From the NCBI GenBank assembly GCA_001513285.1, contig LFTI01000072.1:1-51334 (forward strand): 51,334 bases of DNA. The letters are read 5' to 3'. Positions 8,775 to 17,776 of this stretch are shown here, in pieces. The notes under the pieces are model-generated. The model was not told where the DNA came from, searched no databases, and saw only the letters and a list, made by a program, of their open reading frames with translations. The stretch comes from Rikenellaceae bacterium DTU049. Its GTDB lineage: Bacteria; Bacteroidota; Bacteroidia; Bacteroidales; DTU049. The position numbers and the translations under genes were made by a program. Position 1 is the stretch's first letter. Every line of letters begins with the position of its first letter.

Positions 8775-9327
8775 TTAATTATTTATATGATATGATTTTA
8801 ATAGCCAATTTTCAGAAGAATCTACATTTTCTTTTTTTATTAAACCAATATTTTTTACCCAATAATAATAAATTTTATTTTTTGCATATGTATATATACA
8901 ATATACATTTTTATACCATTCATCTAAAATTTTAAGTGAATCATATTTTATAATATATTCAACATTCCAATTTTTTCTCATCGCATAATATCCATATCCG
9001 CTATATTCGTAAAATGATGGATCGTCTGAGAATAAGCAACTTTGTGCTCGTAAATAATTATTGTATGACGAATAAAAATTTTGCTCTAATCTTTCATAGT
9101 TAAAATAATTCTGTTCAAATTCGTAAATTGTCAAATTTCTTCCATATAGGTATATACTATCCTTTATACCAGAGATTGAATCTTCATAAACCCAGTAAGA
9201 GCCAACAGGGAAATCCACATATTCTTTAAATTCCTTTGGCATGTAATAAGTCGGTTTTTTTTTGCAACTATGAAGATAAGCATAAGATTGATATTATTAA
9301 TATGAAAAGGTAAAATTTTGATTTCAT
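8775..9327 (-). pseudogene. lipoprotein gene with a one-base frameshift in the signal peptide
   Basis: The ORF track gives 155 residues from an ATG at 9242, but that protein lacks an export signal. In the same frame just upstream the sequence reads LHSCKKKPTYYMPKEF, a lipobox followed by the usual charged linker. The only suitable start is the ATG at 9327, which gives MKSKFYLFILIISILCLSS and then a TAG stop. Removing one base near 9270 joins MKSKFYLFILIISILCLSS to SCKKKPTYY, a textbook lipoprotein signal. The mature part (VDFPVGSYWVYEDSISGIKD) belongs to a common Bacteroidota lipoprotein type. It shares the ending KNIGLIKK with the lipoprotein at 33410. Either the gene is broken, or the base is a sequencing error, or a shorter cytoplasmic form is made. 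Confidence 0.65.
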
Positions 9328-9425
9328 AATAAAATTTTTTTAAATTCTTTAAATACAAATTTACAAAAAAAATTGAAATAACCAAATTTTTTTATTATAA
9401 TTTTCATAATTTATTAGATTAATTT

Positions 9426-9619
9426 ATTGAATTAGACGTTTAATTAAAAACTAAATTATTACTGATACATTCTCGGTAATAACTATATTTATTATGAGTA
9501 TAATTGATTTTGAATAAATTAATAAAAGTCTCCTTGAGAAAGCTTGCAAATTATTGTAAAGTTATTCTTTTAATACAAAAAGCTGAAAAAGATTTTATTA
9601 TCTAAAAGCGTATTTTAAT
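9426..9619 (+). repeat. Family B short inverted-repeat element (complete copy)
   Basis: A 194-bp AT-rich element with no coding capacity. Its left end (ATTGAATTAGACGTTTAATT) and the reverse complement of its right end (ATTAAAATACGCTTTTAGAT) are diverged versions of the cleaner termini at 26076 and 7534. The internal block CTAAATTATTACTGATACAT ... CGGTAATAACTATATTT recurs at 26101-26140. The right half recurs at 7454-7534. The gap between the lipoprotein and hppA (9328-9656) contains this element and nothing else I can recognise. Confidence 0.7.
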
Positions 9620-9656
9620 AAAAATTTTTATTATTTTCTCAAATAATGTAAATAAA

Positions 9657-12044
9657 TTATTCTTTTACATTTAGCCCAAAGAATGATCTCATAGCGAAAA
9701 ATATAGCAATTATTAAAAATACTATACCTATGTATGGAGCTATATTTCTAAATCCTTCGCTAATAGCTATTTCCATAGCTAGCAAGCCAAATAAGGTAGT
9801 AAATTTTATTATAGGATTTAAAGAAACTGAGGCAGTATCTTTGAAAGGATCCCCTACGGTATCTCCTATTACTGTAGCATCGTGAAGTGGTGTCCCTTTT
9901 TGTTTCATATCAACCTCTACGATTTTTTTTGCATTATCCCATACACCACCGGCATTAGCCATAAACACTGCTTGCATTAATCCAAAAAATGCTATAGAAA
10001 TCAAATAACTTACAAAAAATGATACTGCATTAATATCATAGGCAGGTGATGAGAAAAAAGCAAAAGCTAAGGCAAAAGAAAAAACAGCAATAAAAATGTT
10101 AATCATTCCATTCTGAGCATATATGGTACAAATGCGCACCACTTCTTTTGAGGTTTTAGTAGAAGCTTTTTTGGGAGCATCTATATCTAATTGTATATGT
10201 TGCTTGATATAATTAACAGCTTTGCCAGCACCTGCATTTACAGCATGATTAGCTGCTCCACTAAACCAATATATCACACTGCCACCTAATAAAAATCCTA
10301 AAATTGTAAAAGGATTTAATAAATTTAATATTTGAGCAGGATCTATTCCTAATGTATTTTTTATAACTAAAATAATAGAAAAAATCATAGTAGTAGCACC
10401 TACAACTGCTGTACCAATTAGAACTGGCTTAGCAGTGGCTTTGAATGTATTACCTGCACCATCATTAGCTTCTAAATAATTTTTTGCATCATCAAAATTC
10501 GGTTTAAAATTGAAATCCCTTTCTATCTCTTTGTCTATATCTGGAATTTCTTCTATTAATGATAATTCATAAATAGATTGAGCATTATCTGTTACTGGCC
10601 CATAGCTATCTACTGCTATAGTAACAGGTCCCATACCTAGCATACCAAATGCTATTAGTCCAAAACTAAATATCACTGGATAAATCATATAATTACCTAA
10701 GCCAAAATATAGTGTAGTTATATATCCTAATACCATTAAAATAGCTATAGCTACAGCATGATAAAATGCTGAATAATAGCCAGTTACGATTCCCGATAAA
10801 ATATTTAATGACGCGCCACCACGTTTACTAGATTCCACGACTTCTTTAGCATGTCTAGAATTTGGACTAACAGAAAACTTTGTTAGCTCAGGTATTATCA
10901 AAGCTGCCAAAGTTCCTAAACTAATGATTATACTTAAGCCAACCCATAGACCGGGATAACTTGCTCCTAAAATTATGTAACTCACTAAAAAAGTCATCAA
11001 GATAGAAATAATAGATGTTATTACAATGAGTGACATAAGGGGTTTCTCAAAATCTACTTTATTATTTTTACTAAAAGATTTCTTAGCTATAAAATCATTC
11101 AAATAATATCCTACAAGAGAAGCTATAAGCATAGACAGACGAATGCCAAAAATCCAAGCCAAAAATTGCACTTGATGATCTATGCCATCTACAGCAAGTA
11201 AAATAAAAGCTATTAAAGCTACACCTGTAACACCATAAGTTTCGAAGCCGTCAGCAGTTGGGCCTACACTATCACCAGCATTATCACCAGTACAATCAGC
11301 TATAGTACCTGGATTACGAGGATCATCTTCTCCGATTTTAAAAATCACTTTCATAAGATCAGATCCAATGTCAGCAATCTTAGTAAATATACCTCCAGCG
11401 ATTCTCAATACTGATGCACCTAATGATTCTCCAATAGCAAAACCTATGAAACTAGCTCCAGCGAGGTTACCAGGTAGCACCATCAAAATAAATAACATTA
11501 TCAATAGTTCTAAACTTATTAACATCATGCCAATGCTCATACCAGCCTGCATTGGAATTTTGAAAAGCTTAAATGGTTTGTTTTCTAAACTAGCAAAGGC
11601 CATACGCGAATTTGCTAAAGTATTCATCCTAATGCCAAACCAAGCTACAGAGTATGATCCTAAAATACCAATCAAGGTCCACATTAGAATAAACAATACT
11701 TGTCCAACATTAAATCTGGGCTCACTCAAATATCCAAAATAAAAAGCTATTACTGCACCTACAATTAGAAATAAAATTATAAGAAATTTACCTTGCTGAA
11801 TTAAATAAGTTTTTCCAGTTTGATAAATGACATTAGCTACCTCTAGCATACTTTTATGAGCAGACTTTTTAATTACTTTTTTATACTGCAAAAAGCCAAA
11901 TAAAATACCAATTAATGTAATAAAAAAACCAATATAAAGCCATTTTTCAGACTTCATTGCATCGGGTACTACCAAATTAGCTTCACTAGCTTCTACTATT
12001 AACGGCGTCGCCAATAAAATTAATAGACTTAAAAACTTTTTCAT
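9657..12044 (-). CDS. hppA: membrane-bound ion-translocating pyrophosphatase
   Basis: This enzyme couples hydrolysis of cytoplasmic pyrophosphate to outward pumping of H+ (or Na+). The 795-residue protein is a polytopic membrane protein with the three acidic signatures of the family: GGIFTKIADIGSD then DDPRNPGTIAD with GDNAGD (about 220-260), and GDTVGDPFKDTASVSLN near the C-terminus. The version here (IADCTGDNAGDSVGPTADGFE) belongs to a divergent clade and not the classical IADNVGDNVGD form. The GNTFKAT motif (about 531) has Lys where K+-dependent enzymes have Ala, which predicts K+ independence. The ORF-track start is a TTG; I prefer the ATG six codons later (MKKFLSLLILL), 23 bp downstream of a TAATTTTG promoter box. 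It begins with a signal-like segment. Confidence 0.93.
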   Translation of the reverse strand: MKKFLSLLILLATPLIVEASEANLVVPDAMKSEKWLYIGFFITLIGILFGFLQYKKVIKKSAHKSMLEVANVIYQTGKTYLIQQGKFLIILFLIVGAVIAFYFGYLSEPRFNVGQVLFILMWTLIGILGSYSVAWFGIRMNTLANSRMAFASLENKPFKLFKIPMQAGMSIGMMLISLELLIMLFILMVLPGNLAGASFIGFAIGESLGASVLRIAGGIFTKIADIGSDLMKVIFKIGEDDPRNPGTIADCTGDNAGDSVGPTADGFETYGVTGVALIAFILLAVDGIDHQVQFLAWIFGIRLSMLIASLVGYYLNDFIAKKSFSKNNKVDFEKPLMSLIVITSIISILMTFLVSYIILGASYPGLWVGLSIIISLGTLAALIIPELTKFSVSPNSRHAKEVVESSKRGGASLNILSGIVTGYYSAFYHAVAIAILMVLGYITTLYFGLGNYMIYPVIFSFGLIAFGMLGMGPVTIAVDSYGPVTDNAQSIYELSLIEEIPDIDKEIERDFNFKPNFDDAKNYLEANDGAGNTFKATAKPVLIGTAVVGATTMIFSIILVIKNTLGIDPAQILNLLNPFTILGFLLGGSVIYWFSGAANHAVNAGAGKAVNYIKQHIQLDIDAPKKASTKTSKEVVRICTIYAQNGMINIFIAVFSFALAFAFFSSPAYDINAVSFFVSYLISIAFFGLMQAVFMANAGGVWDNAKKIVEVDMKQKGTPLHDATVIGDTVGDPFKDTASVSLNPIIKFTTLFGLLAMEIAISEGFRNIAPYIGIVFLIIAIFFAMRSFFGLNVKE

Positions 12045-12346
12045 AATGGAATTTTTTTTCAATCTGCAAAATTATAGAAAATTTTTATCTTAAAATTTTC
12101 TAATAAATTTATAATATTATATGTTTAATATTATAAGTTTACATTAATCGAATAAATTATGGTTTAAATTATCAAACTTTTATTATTGATATATAATTGT
12201 TTTTGCTATTTATTTATAAAAATTTTTCTATTTTTTTATCAAATTGAGCCCTATATAACTAAATATTTTTTTAAAAACTTTTTTAAATAAAATTTTGTTA
12301 TTATACGAATTGATTATTTTTGTAAATATAACACACTAGCATCAAA
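12045..12346. other. 302-bp divergent intergenic region (hppA / flippase)
   Basis: No gene is visible. It carries the start regions of two divergent genes. On the minus strand TAATTTTG at 12067-12074 is a -7 box for hppA. On the plus strand TATTTTTG at 12315-12322 precedes the flippase. Everything between is homopolymer-rich AT sequence. Confidence 0.5.
12293..12322 (+). promoter_or_regulatory. putative promoter of the flippase gene
   Basis: TTTTG at 12293-12297, a 17-nt spacer and TATTTTTG at 12315-12322 resemble the Bacteroidota -33/-7 pair (TTTG, 19-21 nt, TAnnTTTG). The spacer is two bases short, so the -7 box is more certain than the -33. Confidence 0.4.
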
Positions 12347-13849
12347 ATGGCACAAGGATCTGTATCTTCATTAGCAAAGCAAACAGTTATTTATGGTATC
12401 AGTAGCATTTTAGGTAGATTATTAAATTATTTATTAGTACCATTATACTCTAGATTATTTTTGCCCGCAGAAGCAGCTGTTTATGTAGAATTCTACGCAT
12501 ACGCAGCCATATTTTTAGTTATTTTAACCTATGGAATGGAAACAGCTTTTTTTAGATTTATAAATGACAAAAATTTAAATGATCAAGAAAGAGTTTATAG
12601 CACAGCGTTTAGTTCTATTTTATTAACTTCAAGTTTTTTTATATTAATATTAAGTATATTTTCAAATAATATAGCTAGTGGATTAGGATACGCAGAAAAT
12701 GCAAAATTTGTAATATTTTTTGCCATTATAGCTGGAGCAGATGCGATATCTAGTATCCCATTTGCTTATTTAAGAAGTAAGGGAAAAGCAATCACTTTTG
12801 CTACCATCCGCATAGTAAATATCATTATAAATATTTTTCTAAATATTTTATTTTTAGTTATAATTCCCAATTTATATAATAATCATCCTGATTTACAAAA
12901 TTTTTTATCAATATTCACAAATGGTACACCATGGATAGGATATATTTTTGTTGCAAATCTGATTACAAGTTTATTAAATTTAATACTGTTATTTCCATAT
13001 TATAGACGAGTGAAGCTACGTATAGATAAGCATCTATGGATCACTATGCTTAAATATGCATTACCATTATTGATTTTAGGACTTTCTGGTATATTAAATA
13101 ATAATATTGATAGAATATTACTAAAAAATTTATTACCTCCAGATATAGCAATGCATCAAATGGGAGTTTATGGGATGGTATTTAAATTTTCAGTAATTAT
13201 GAGTCTAGCATTACAAGCTTTTCGCTATGCAGCAGATCCATTTTTTTTCGAGCAATCAAATGAACAAGATTCAAAAAAAACTTATGCTAGAGTGATGAAT
13301 TATTTTGTTATTACTCTAGTACTCATCTATGCTCTTACAATGTTAAATATGGATTATGTAAAATATTTTGTTGGCGAATCATATTTCGAAGGGCTACCTG
13401 TAGTGAATATTTTATTACTTAGCCAATTATTTTTAGGTATTTTTTATAATTTGAGTATTTGGTATAAACTAACTGATAAAACTCTTTTGGGAGCCTTAGT
13501 GAGTATTATTGGCACAGCAATTTTAATAATTTTAAATATTATTTTGATACCTAAGATTGGCTATGTAGGTAGTGCCTGGGCTAATCTGATATGTAATTTT
13601 ACGATTGCATTAGCTAGTTATTTGCTTTCACAAAAATATTATCCAGTTCCTTATGAACTTACTAAACTAATTATTTATATTATTTCTGGTATCTTAATTG
13701 TTTTTATAGGATCATTTATACCAACTATAGATAATCATTTACTAAACATTTTAGCTCATAATAGTTTGTTATTAATATATATACCTATCATTTATTATTT
13801 GGAGCCCGGTTTTTTTAAGTTTATCAAAAGTGCATTGAAAAAAAAATAA
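12347..13849 (+). CDS. polysaccharide flippase, Wzx-like (MOP superfamily)
   Basis: The 500-residue protein is almost entirely hydrophobic, with about 12-14 transmembrane segments. Its N-terminus (SLAKQTVIYGISSILGRLLNYLLVPLYSR) is the classic opening of lipopolysaccharide or O-antigen flippases of the MOP superfamily. Such proteins move undecaprenyl-linked sugar repeat units across the inner membrane. No sugar-specific genes lie next to it; the O-antigen ligase-like and glycosyltransferase genes of this window are 26 kb away. It is transcribed alone, with a weak promoter upstream and 154 bp before the next gene. The MurJ lipid II flippase is an alternative, but the N-terminal motif fits Wzx better. 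Confidence 0.82.
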   Translation: MAQGSVSSLAKQTVIYGISSILGRLLNYLLVPLYSRLFLPAEAAVYVEFYAYAAIFLVILTYGMETAFFRFINDKNLNDQERVYSTAFSSILLTSSFFILILSIFSNNIASGLGYAENAKFVIFFAIIAGADAISSIPFAYLRSKGKAITFATIRIVNIIINIFLNILFLVIIPNLYNNHPDLQNFLSIFTNGTPWIGYIFVANLITSLLNLILLFPYYRRVKLRIDKHLWITMLKYALPLLILGLSGILNNNIDRILLKNLLPPDIAMHQMGVYGMVFKFSVIMSLALQAFRYAADPFFFEQSNEQDSKKTYARVMNYFVITLVLIYALTMLNMDYVKYFVGESYFEGLPVVNILLLSQLFLGIFYNLSIWYKLTDKTLLGALVSIIGTAILIILNIILIPKIGYVGSAWANLICNFTIALASYLLSQKYYPVPYELTKLIIYIISGILIVFIGSFIPTIDNHLLNILAHNSLLLIYIPIIYYLEPGFFKFIKSALKKK

Positions 13850-14003
13850 ACATTATATATATTTGCCTATTTATAAACGAAACTTAGTTATCAATAAATG
13901 CAGATTAATCTGTTTAATGCTGAATTATAATTTTATTTTAAATTTAAACAAAATATCCATATTATCAAAATATTTTATAATTTTGCAAAATAAAAAATAG
14001 ATT

Positions 14004-14405
14004 ATGTCTAAAAAAATGATATTGCTCGTGGTGATGAGCTTTTTGATGATAAGTTTATCAAAAGCACAAACACCCTACGATACAATAGATGTCAATATAG
14101 ATTATTTAGAACCGTTAATCACTGTCCCTAATGCGTTTACACCAAATGGTGATGGCCTAAATGATTATTTTTATCCTTTCATTTATTATAATTATCCGAT
14201 TATTAAATATGAATTGAGAATATTTAGCATTAATGGGCAACAAGTATTCTATACTACTGATCCATATGCTAGATGGGGTGGCGATCAAGTAGATATGGCA
14301 ACTATTCATAATTATTCAAAATCTTTTGTGTATTATTTGTATGTTCAATTCAGCAATGGAGTAAGTAAAAAGTTAAGAGGTAGCTTTTTATTGCTTATAG
14401 TATGA
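14004..14405 (+). CDS. minimal secreted protein consisting mainly of a T9SS type B sorting domain
   Basis: This 133-residue protein is a signal peptide (MILLVVMSFLMISLSKAQ), a linker of about 17 residues (TPYDTIDVNIDYLEPLI) and then a complete type B (gliding-motility-associated) sorting domain. The domain opens with TVPNAFTPNGDGLNDYF, continues with KYELRIFSINGQQVFYT and ends with LRGSFLLLIV. Type B domains normally sit at the end of very large adhesins, so a stand-alone version is unusual. It could be a small surface protein, a decoy or competitor for the secretion pathway, or the tail of a decayed cargo gene. The start codon and signal peptide look intact. It overlaps the next gene by 4 nt (ATGA), showing translational coupling. 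A TAATTTTG box lies at 13978-13985. Confidence 0.75.
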   Translation: MSKKMILLVVMSFLMISLSKAQTPYDTIDVNIDYLEPLITVPNAFTPNGDGLNDYFYPFIYYNYPIIKYELRIFSINGQQVFYTTDPYARWGGDQVDMATIHNYSKSFVYYLYVQFSNGVSKKLRGSFLLLIV

Positions 14406-15292
14406 AAAAAATTGGAAAAGGTTTTTTTCATATTTCAATATCTGAATGGAAAGGTATTTTCGTTTTAGCTATTTTAATTTTTTCCATTTCCTTTATCCCA
14501 CTGACTATTGACATATTTTATAAACCCAAAATAAAAGATTTTAATAAATTAGACAGCATAGCAACAGAATTACAAAATAATAGAGCATTAGCCTTAGAAG
14601 ATAAAAAAAATAAATCATCAGAAAATTATTATAAATGGAGTATTAACTCTCTAGACCCTTTTCATTTTAATCCAAATACAATTAGTGCTCAAGATTTTAA
14701 AAAAATGGGATTTACCGACAAACAAACACAAAGTTTTATTAATTATAGAAGTGCGGGGGCTAAATTTTATACAAAAAAAGATTTCAAAAGATTATATTTT
14801 ATAAATGATGAAATATATGAACTATTATCACCATATATTCTTTTGCCAGATAGTATTAGTGCATCTAAACAAAGTAAAAAAATAAAAGAACAAATAATAG
14901 TAGAGCTCAATACTGTAGACAGTATCAATTTAATAAAAGTGCCTGGCATAGGTGGTTATAGAGCAAAAAAGATCTTAGAATTAAGAAATAAATTAGGTGG
15001 CTTTACTGATTATGATCAATTAAAAATGATATATGGCTTTAATGACTCTTTAATAGAAACATTAAAACCATATATAAATATAAATCCATATATAATTAAA
15101 AAAATTAATATTAACGAAGCAAATATCAAAGAATTAGCACGTCATCCATATATTGGCTACAATTTATCTATTTCTATTTATAACTATAGACAAAATCATG
15201 GTGATTATAACTCTCTAGAAGATTTAAAAAAATTGAAGTTGATAAATGATAGTATATATAATAAGATATTACCATATATTACTGTTGAATAA
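14402..15292 (+). CDS. membrane-anchored helix-hairpin-helix (ComEA-like) protein
   Basis: The 296-residue protein has one N-terminal transmembrane segment (GIFVLAILIFSISFIPLTI, about 16-34), a charged linker and then three regions that look like helix-hairpin-helix DNA-binding units. The middle one is clearest: ELNTVDSINLIKVPGIGGYRAKKILELR, with the VPGIGGYRA hairpin typical of ComEA. A third copy is ININEANIKELARHPYIG. Helix-hairpin-helix proteins bind DNA non-specifically, and ComEA proteins bind incoming DNA during transformation. Bacteroidota commonly carry such anchored proteins, with uncertain roles. It is translationally coupled to the mini sorting-domain protein upstream. A competence role is only a possibility. 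Confidence 0.75.
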   Translation: MKKIGKGFFHISISEWKGIFVLAILIFSISFIPLTIDIFYKPKIKDFNKLDSIATELQNNRALALEDKKNKSSENYYKWSINSLDPFHFNPNTISAQDFKKMGFTDKQTQSFINYRSAGAKFYTKKDFKRLYFINDEIYELLSPYILLPDSISASKQSKKIKEQIIVELNTVDSINLIKVPGIGGYRAKKILELRNKLGGFTDYDQLKMIYGFNDSLIETLKPYININPYIIKKININEANIKELARHPYIGYNLSISIYNYRQNHGDYNSLEDLKKLKLINDSIYNKILPYITVE

Positions 15293-15305
15293 ATTGTAAA
15301 TATTT

Positions 15306-15513
15306 AGTCGTCCCTTAAAAACACGATAAGTATTTGTTTATTAATAACTTATAGATAATTTTTTACTCAAAATAATGCAATTTTTTGTAACTTTGCACCA
15401 TAAAATTTGCAAATTTTGGAGAGGTTGTTTTTATCTGTTCAAAAAACCATATTATCAATTCTTCTTTATTTTTTTCAAATAAAATATTCAAATTGACTTT
15501 TTAAGGGTCGACT
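15306..15513. mobile_element. Family C MITE-like element, 208 bp, with TIRs and target duplication
   Basis: The left end AGTCGTCCCTTAAAAA (15306-15321) and the right end TTTTTAAGGGTCGACT (15498-15513) are inverted repeats with one mismatch in 16. ATTT stands immediately outside both ends (15302-15305 and 15514-15517), a 4-bp target-site duplication. The interior has no ORF but includes TAACTTTGC at 15388, a good Bacteroidota -7 box like those found just inside insertion sequences. This is what an internally deleted IS (MITE) looks like; a 4-bp duplication fits IS5-type elements, though the parent is not in the window. It lies between two convergent genes. The stop codon of the PorE-like gene (bases 15512-15514) is formed at its right edge. 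Confidence 0.8.
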
Positions 15514-17776
15514 ATTTATCTGCAATTACTAATAAACTTATTAGATGAATTTCATCCCCACTAATATTTGTTTTTACTTTTATTGTTATCAATCCTGGCT
15601 TTATGTGGCAGCCATCTTTAATTATTAGATTCAAATATGTCTTTTCATCAGGTTGCACTATTGGATTTAGAATTAATGTCTCTATGCAGTCTGATGATAT
15701 ATTTACACTCTCTATCTCAAATGATTCATTACCTAAATTATAAATAGGAATTTTAATATTACTTGTTTTTGCCAATTCGCTTGTAGTAATGCTTATAAAT
15801 GATGAATCAGCATGAAAAATGCCAGATTTATTTTCCAATTTACCACCTTTAAAATCTGAAATGTAAGAAGATATTTGTGCTCTACGTTCATGTGAAGCAG
15901 CTATGCTGTAAATAGATTTTTGTAAATCTTGTGGATTGTCTGATACATATGGCGAAGCTAGTTCTTTGCCCATGGGCTCTTGAATTATTAGTAATTTGCC
16001 TCCTGATGGATTTGTCCCTTCTATATAGGCAGATAATTCACCATTATTAATTTTTAATAAATAATTTTTAAGACTTGAAATCCTCCTCTTAGAAAGATTA
16101 ATATTATATTCTGAAGTATGCAAAGGGCTACAATATCCATTAATTTTTATTGTAACGTTACTGCCATTTTTTAAATCTTCTAAAAGTAAATTTGTGAAAC
16201 GTTGTAGTTTATCAAACCCAGCAATTATTTCTGTATGGAAAAAATTTTCTATATCTTGTTCTGCTTTAAGTTTGTCTTCGCCTTTCATTCCTTTACTATA
16301 TTCTTTTTTGTATTTGTCTATTAAATTGAGATATTCGAAATATAGCTCATCATAACTATATTTAGTAACTGTATCCCAACTTCGTGGGTCAGGGATATCG
16401 TTATGAAAATACACTGTGATAGGTAATAGAGACATTATCTCATCTCTCAATGGATTTATAGTGTCCAATTTGCTAATTGTATCCAATATTTTATTTTCTG
16501 TTGTAACTATTTTGTCTTCTATGTAAAAAGCAAAAATATCGTAGCAACAATATTGTCCATTCATGAAATAAGCCCCTTTTCTATTAGATGTTATATATCC
16601 ATCATAGTCGTAGCTATTTCTATAAAAATAAAAATCATTAAAAGAAGAATTTATGGGAGCACCTAAATTATTTACTTTTTGCCAGCTATTCAAGTATCCT
16701 TTGGATGAAAATATATCAAATCCTCCAAGGCCAGTGTGAAAATTACTACTAAAAAACAAGGTAGAATCTCGCAAATCATAATATGGTGTTATCTCATTAC
16801 CTGCTGTATTTATTATTGGGCCGAGATTAATAGGCGTTTGGAAATTAAAATTTTTAATTATAGAATAATATAAATCGTAGCCACCATATCCACCAAGTCT
16901 ATTAGAACTAAAAAATAATATTCCATCTCCGTAGTCGTCTAGTATCAGAAATGGTTGCGTTTGATTACTATTATTAATATTTATAGGAGCTTCTTTTATA
17001 TTTTTTATAATTTCATTTTCATCTATTTCGCCCCAATAAATTTTACAATTTTCACCAGAATATTCACATTGTGTAAAGCTGAAATATTTTTGATTTGGGC
17101 TAAAAGTAAGATTAGCATTATGTATTTTATCTTTCGATTTAGAAATTTCTATTTTTTGTGGTACTGCTAATCCTTTTGGTAAATAATAAGTTTTATAAAT
17201 ATCAGACTTAAAATAAGCTGGAAATAATGAGCTATATTGTTTTGTGATATTTGGGCTATATGATGTGAAATATATTTCACCACCATCACCATATTCTATT
17301 GCTGCAAATTCACTGTAAGGTGTATTAAGTGGTGATGGTAGATGTCTGATGGTAACGTTATTATTTGATGTATGGTAGATATAAATATTTTCAAAATTAG
17401 TTAAAAGCTCTTGAGTATGTAGATAGCAATAATCATCTTTATGTTCTGGAAACATCATATATCCTTGATAATATTGCTTAGCCATAGAATATTCTTCTAA
17501 ATATCTGTATATTTCTCCCAAATAATATAGAGTTTCTGGATAATAAGTTAATGAGTCTGATTCTATTACATTATTAAAATGTTTGAGAGCTAAATCAATT
17601 AGAAATTCATTTAAAGCTAATTTACCAGCGTTGAAATTTTGATTAATAGTCAAATGCTCGTCTATATTTGCAATAAATTCATCGTAAGTAGTAGAATTAT
17701 TTAAAAATTGACATTTTATGTCCAAATAAAATGTGCATAAAGATAAAATTAAAAAAAATCTTAAAAAATTGGACAT
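15512..17776 (-). CDS. PorE-like T9SS protein (TPR, PD40 propeller, OmpA domain)
   Basis: The 754-residue protein has a signal peptide (about 1-22), a TPR region (about 55-115), then a PD40/WD40-type beta-propeller (repeated FFSSNRLGGYGGYDLYYS and FFSSNFHTGLGGFDIFSS, about 145-420). An OmpA-like peptidoglycan-binding domain follows around 530-640 (VTIKINGYCSPLHTSEYNIN then LSKRRISSLKNYL). The last 100 residues look like a DUF1573-type Ig-like domain. PorE proteins anchor T9SS machinery or PorP/SprF-bound adhesins to peptidoglycan. It overlaps the porP/sprF gene upstream by 16 bp, so the three genes here form one unit. A family C element abuts its 3' end and provides part of the TAG stop, so the original C-terminus may have been slightly different. 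Confidence 0.82.
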   Translation of the reverse strand: MSNFLRFFLILSLCTFYLDIKCQFLNNSTTYDEFIANIDEHLTINQNFNAGKLALNEFLIDLALKHFNNVIESDSLTYYPETLYYLGEIYRYLEEYSMAKQYYQGYMMFPEHKDDYCYLHTQELLTNFENIYIYHTSNNNVTIRHLPSPLNTPYSEFAAIEYGDGGEIYFTSYSPNITKQYSSLFPAYFKSDIYKTYYLPKGLAVPQKIEISKSKDKIHNANLTFSPNQKYFSFTQCEYSGENCKIYWGEIDENEIIKNIKEAPININNSNQTQPFLILDDYGDGILFFSSNRLGGYGGYDLYYSIIKNFNFQTPINLGPIINTAGNEITPYYDLRDSTLFFSSNFHTGLGGFDIFSSKGYLNSWQKVNNLGAPINSSFNDFYFYRNSYDYDGYITSNRKGAYFMNGQYCCYDIFAFYIEDKIVTTENKILDTISKLDTINPLRDEIMSLLPITVYFHNDIPDPRSWDTVTKYSYDELYFEYLNLIDKYKKEYSKGMKGEDKLKAEQDIENFFHTEIIAGFDKLQRFTNLLLEDLKNGSNVTIKINGYCSPLHTSEYNINLSKRRISSLKNYLLKINNGELSAYIEGTNPSGGKLLIIQEPMGKELASPYVSDNPQDLQKSIYSIAASHERRAQISSYISDFKGGKLENKSGIFHADSSFISITTSELAKTSNIKIPIYNLGNESFEIESVNISSDCIETLILNPIVQPDEKTYLNLIIKDGCHIKPGLITIKVKTNISGDEIHLISLLVIADK

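Noticed and set aside
8714-8935. 73-residue plus-strand ORF, strongly aromatic and hydrophobic
   Set aside because: It is antisense to two genes and its composition (many F, Y and L) is what reversed AT-rich coding DNA produces.
9164-9385. 73-residue ORF overlapping the lipoprotein start
   Set aside because: It is an out-of-frame shadow covering the signal-peptide region of the frameshifted lipoprotein; its own sequence has no coherent domain.
13860-13905. Possible further family B terminus (GCCTATTTATAAACG)
   Set aside because: Only a short similarity to the terminus; the internal blocks do not follow, so chance in AT-rich DNA is likely.
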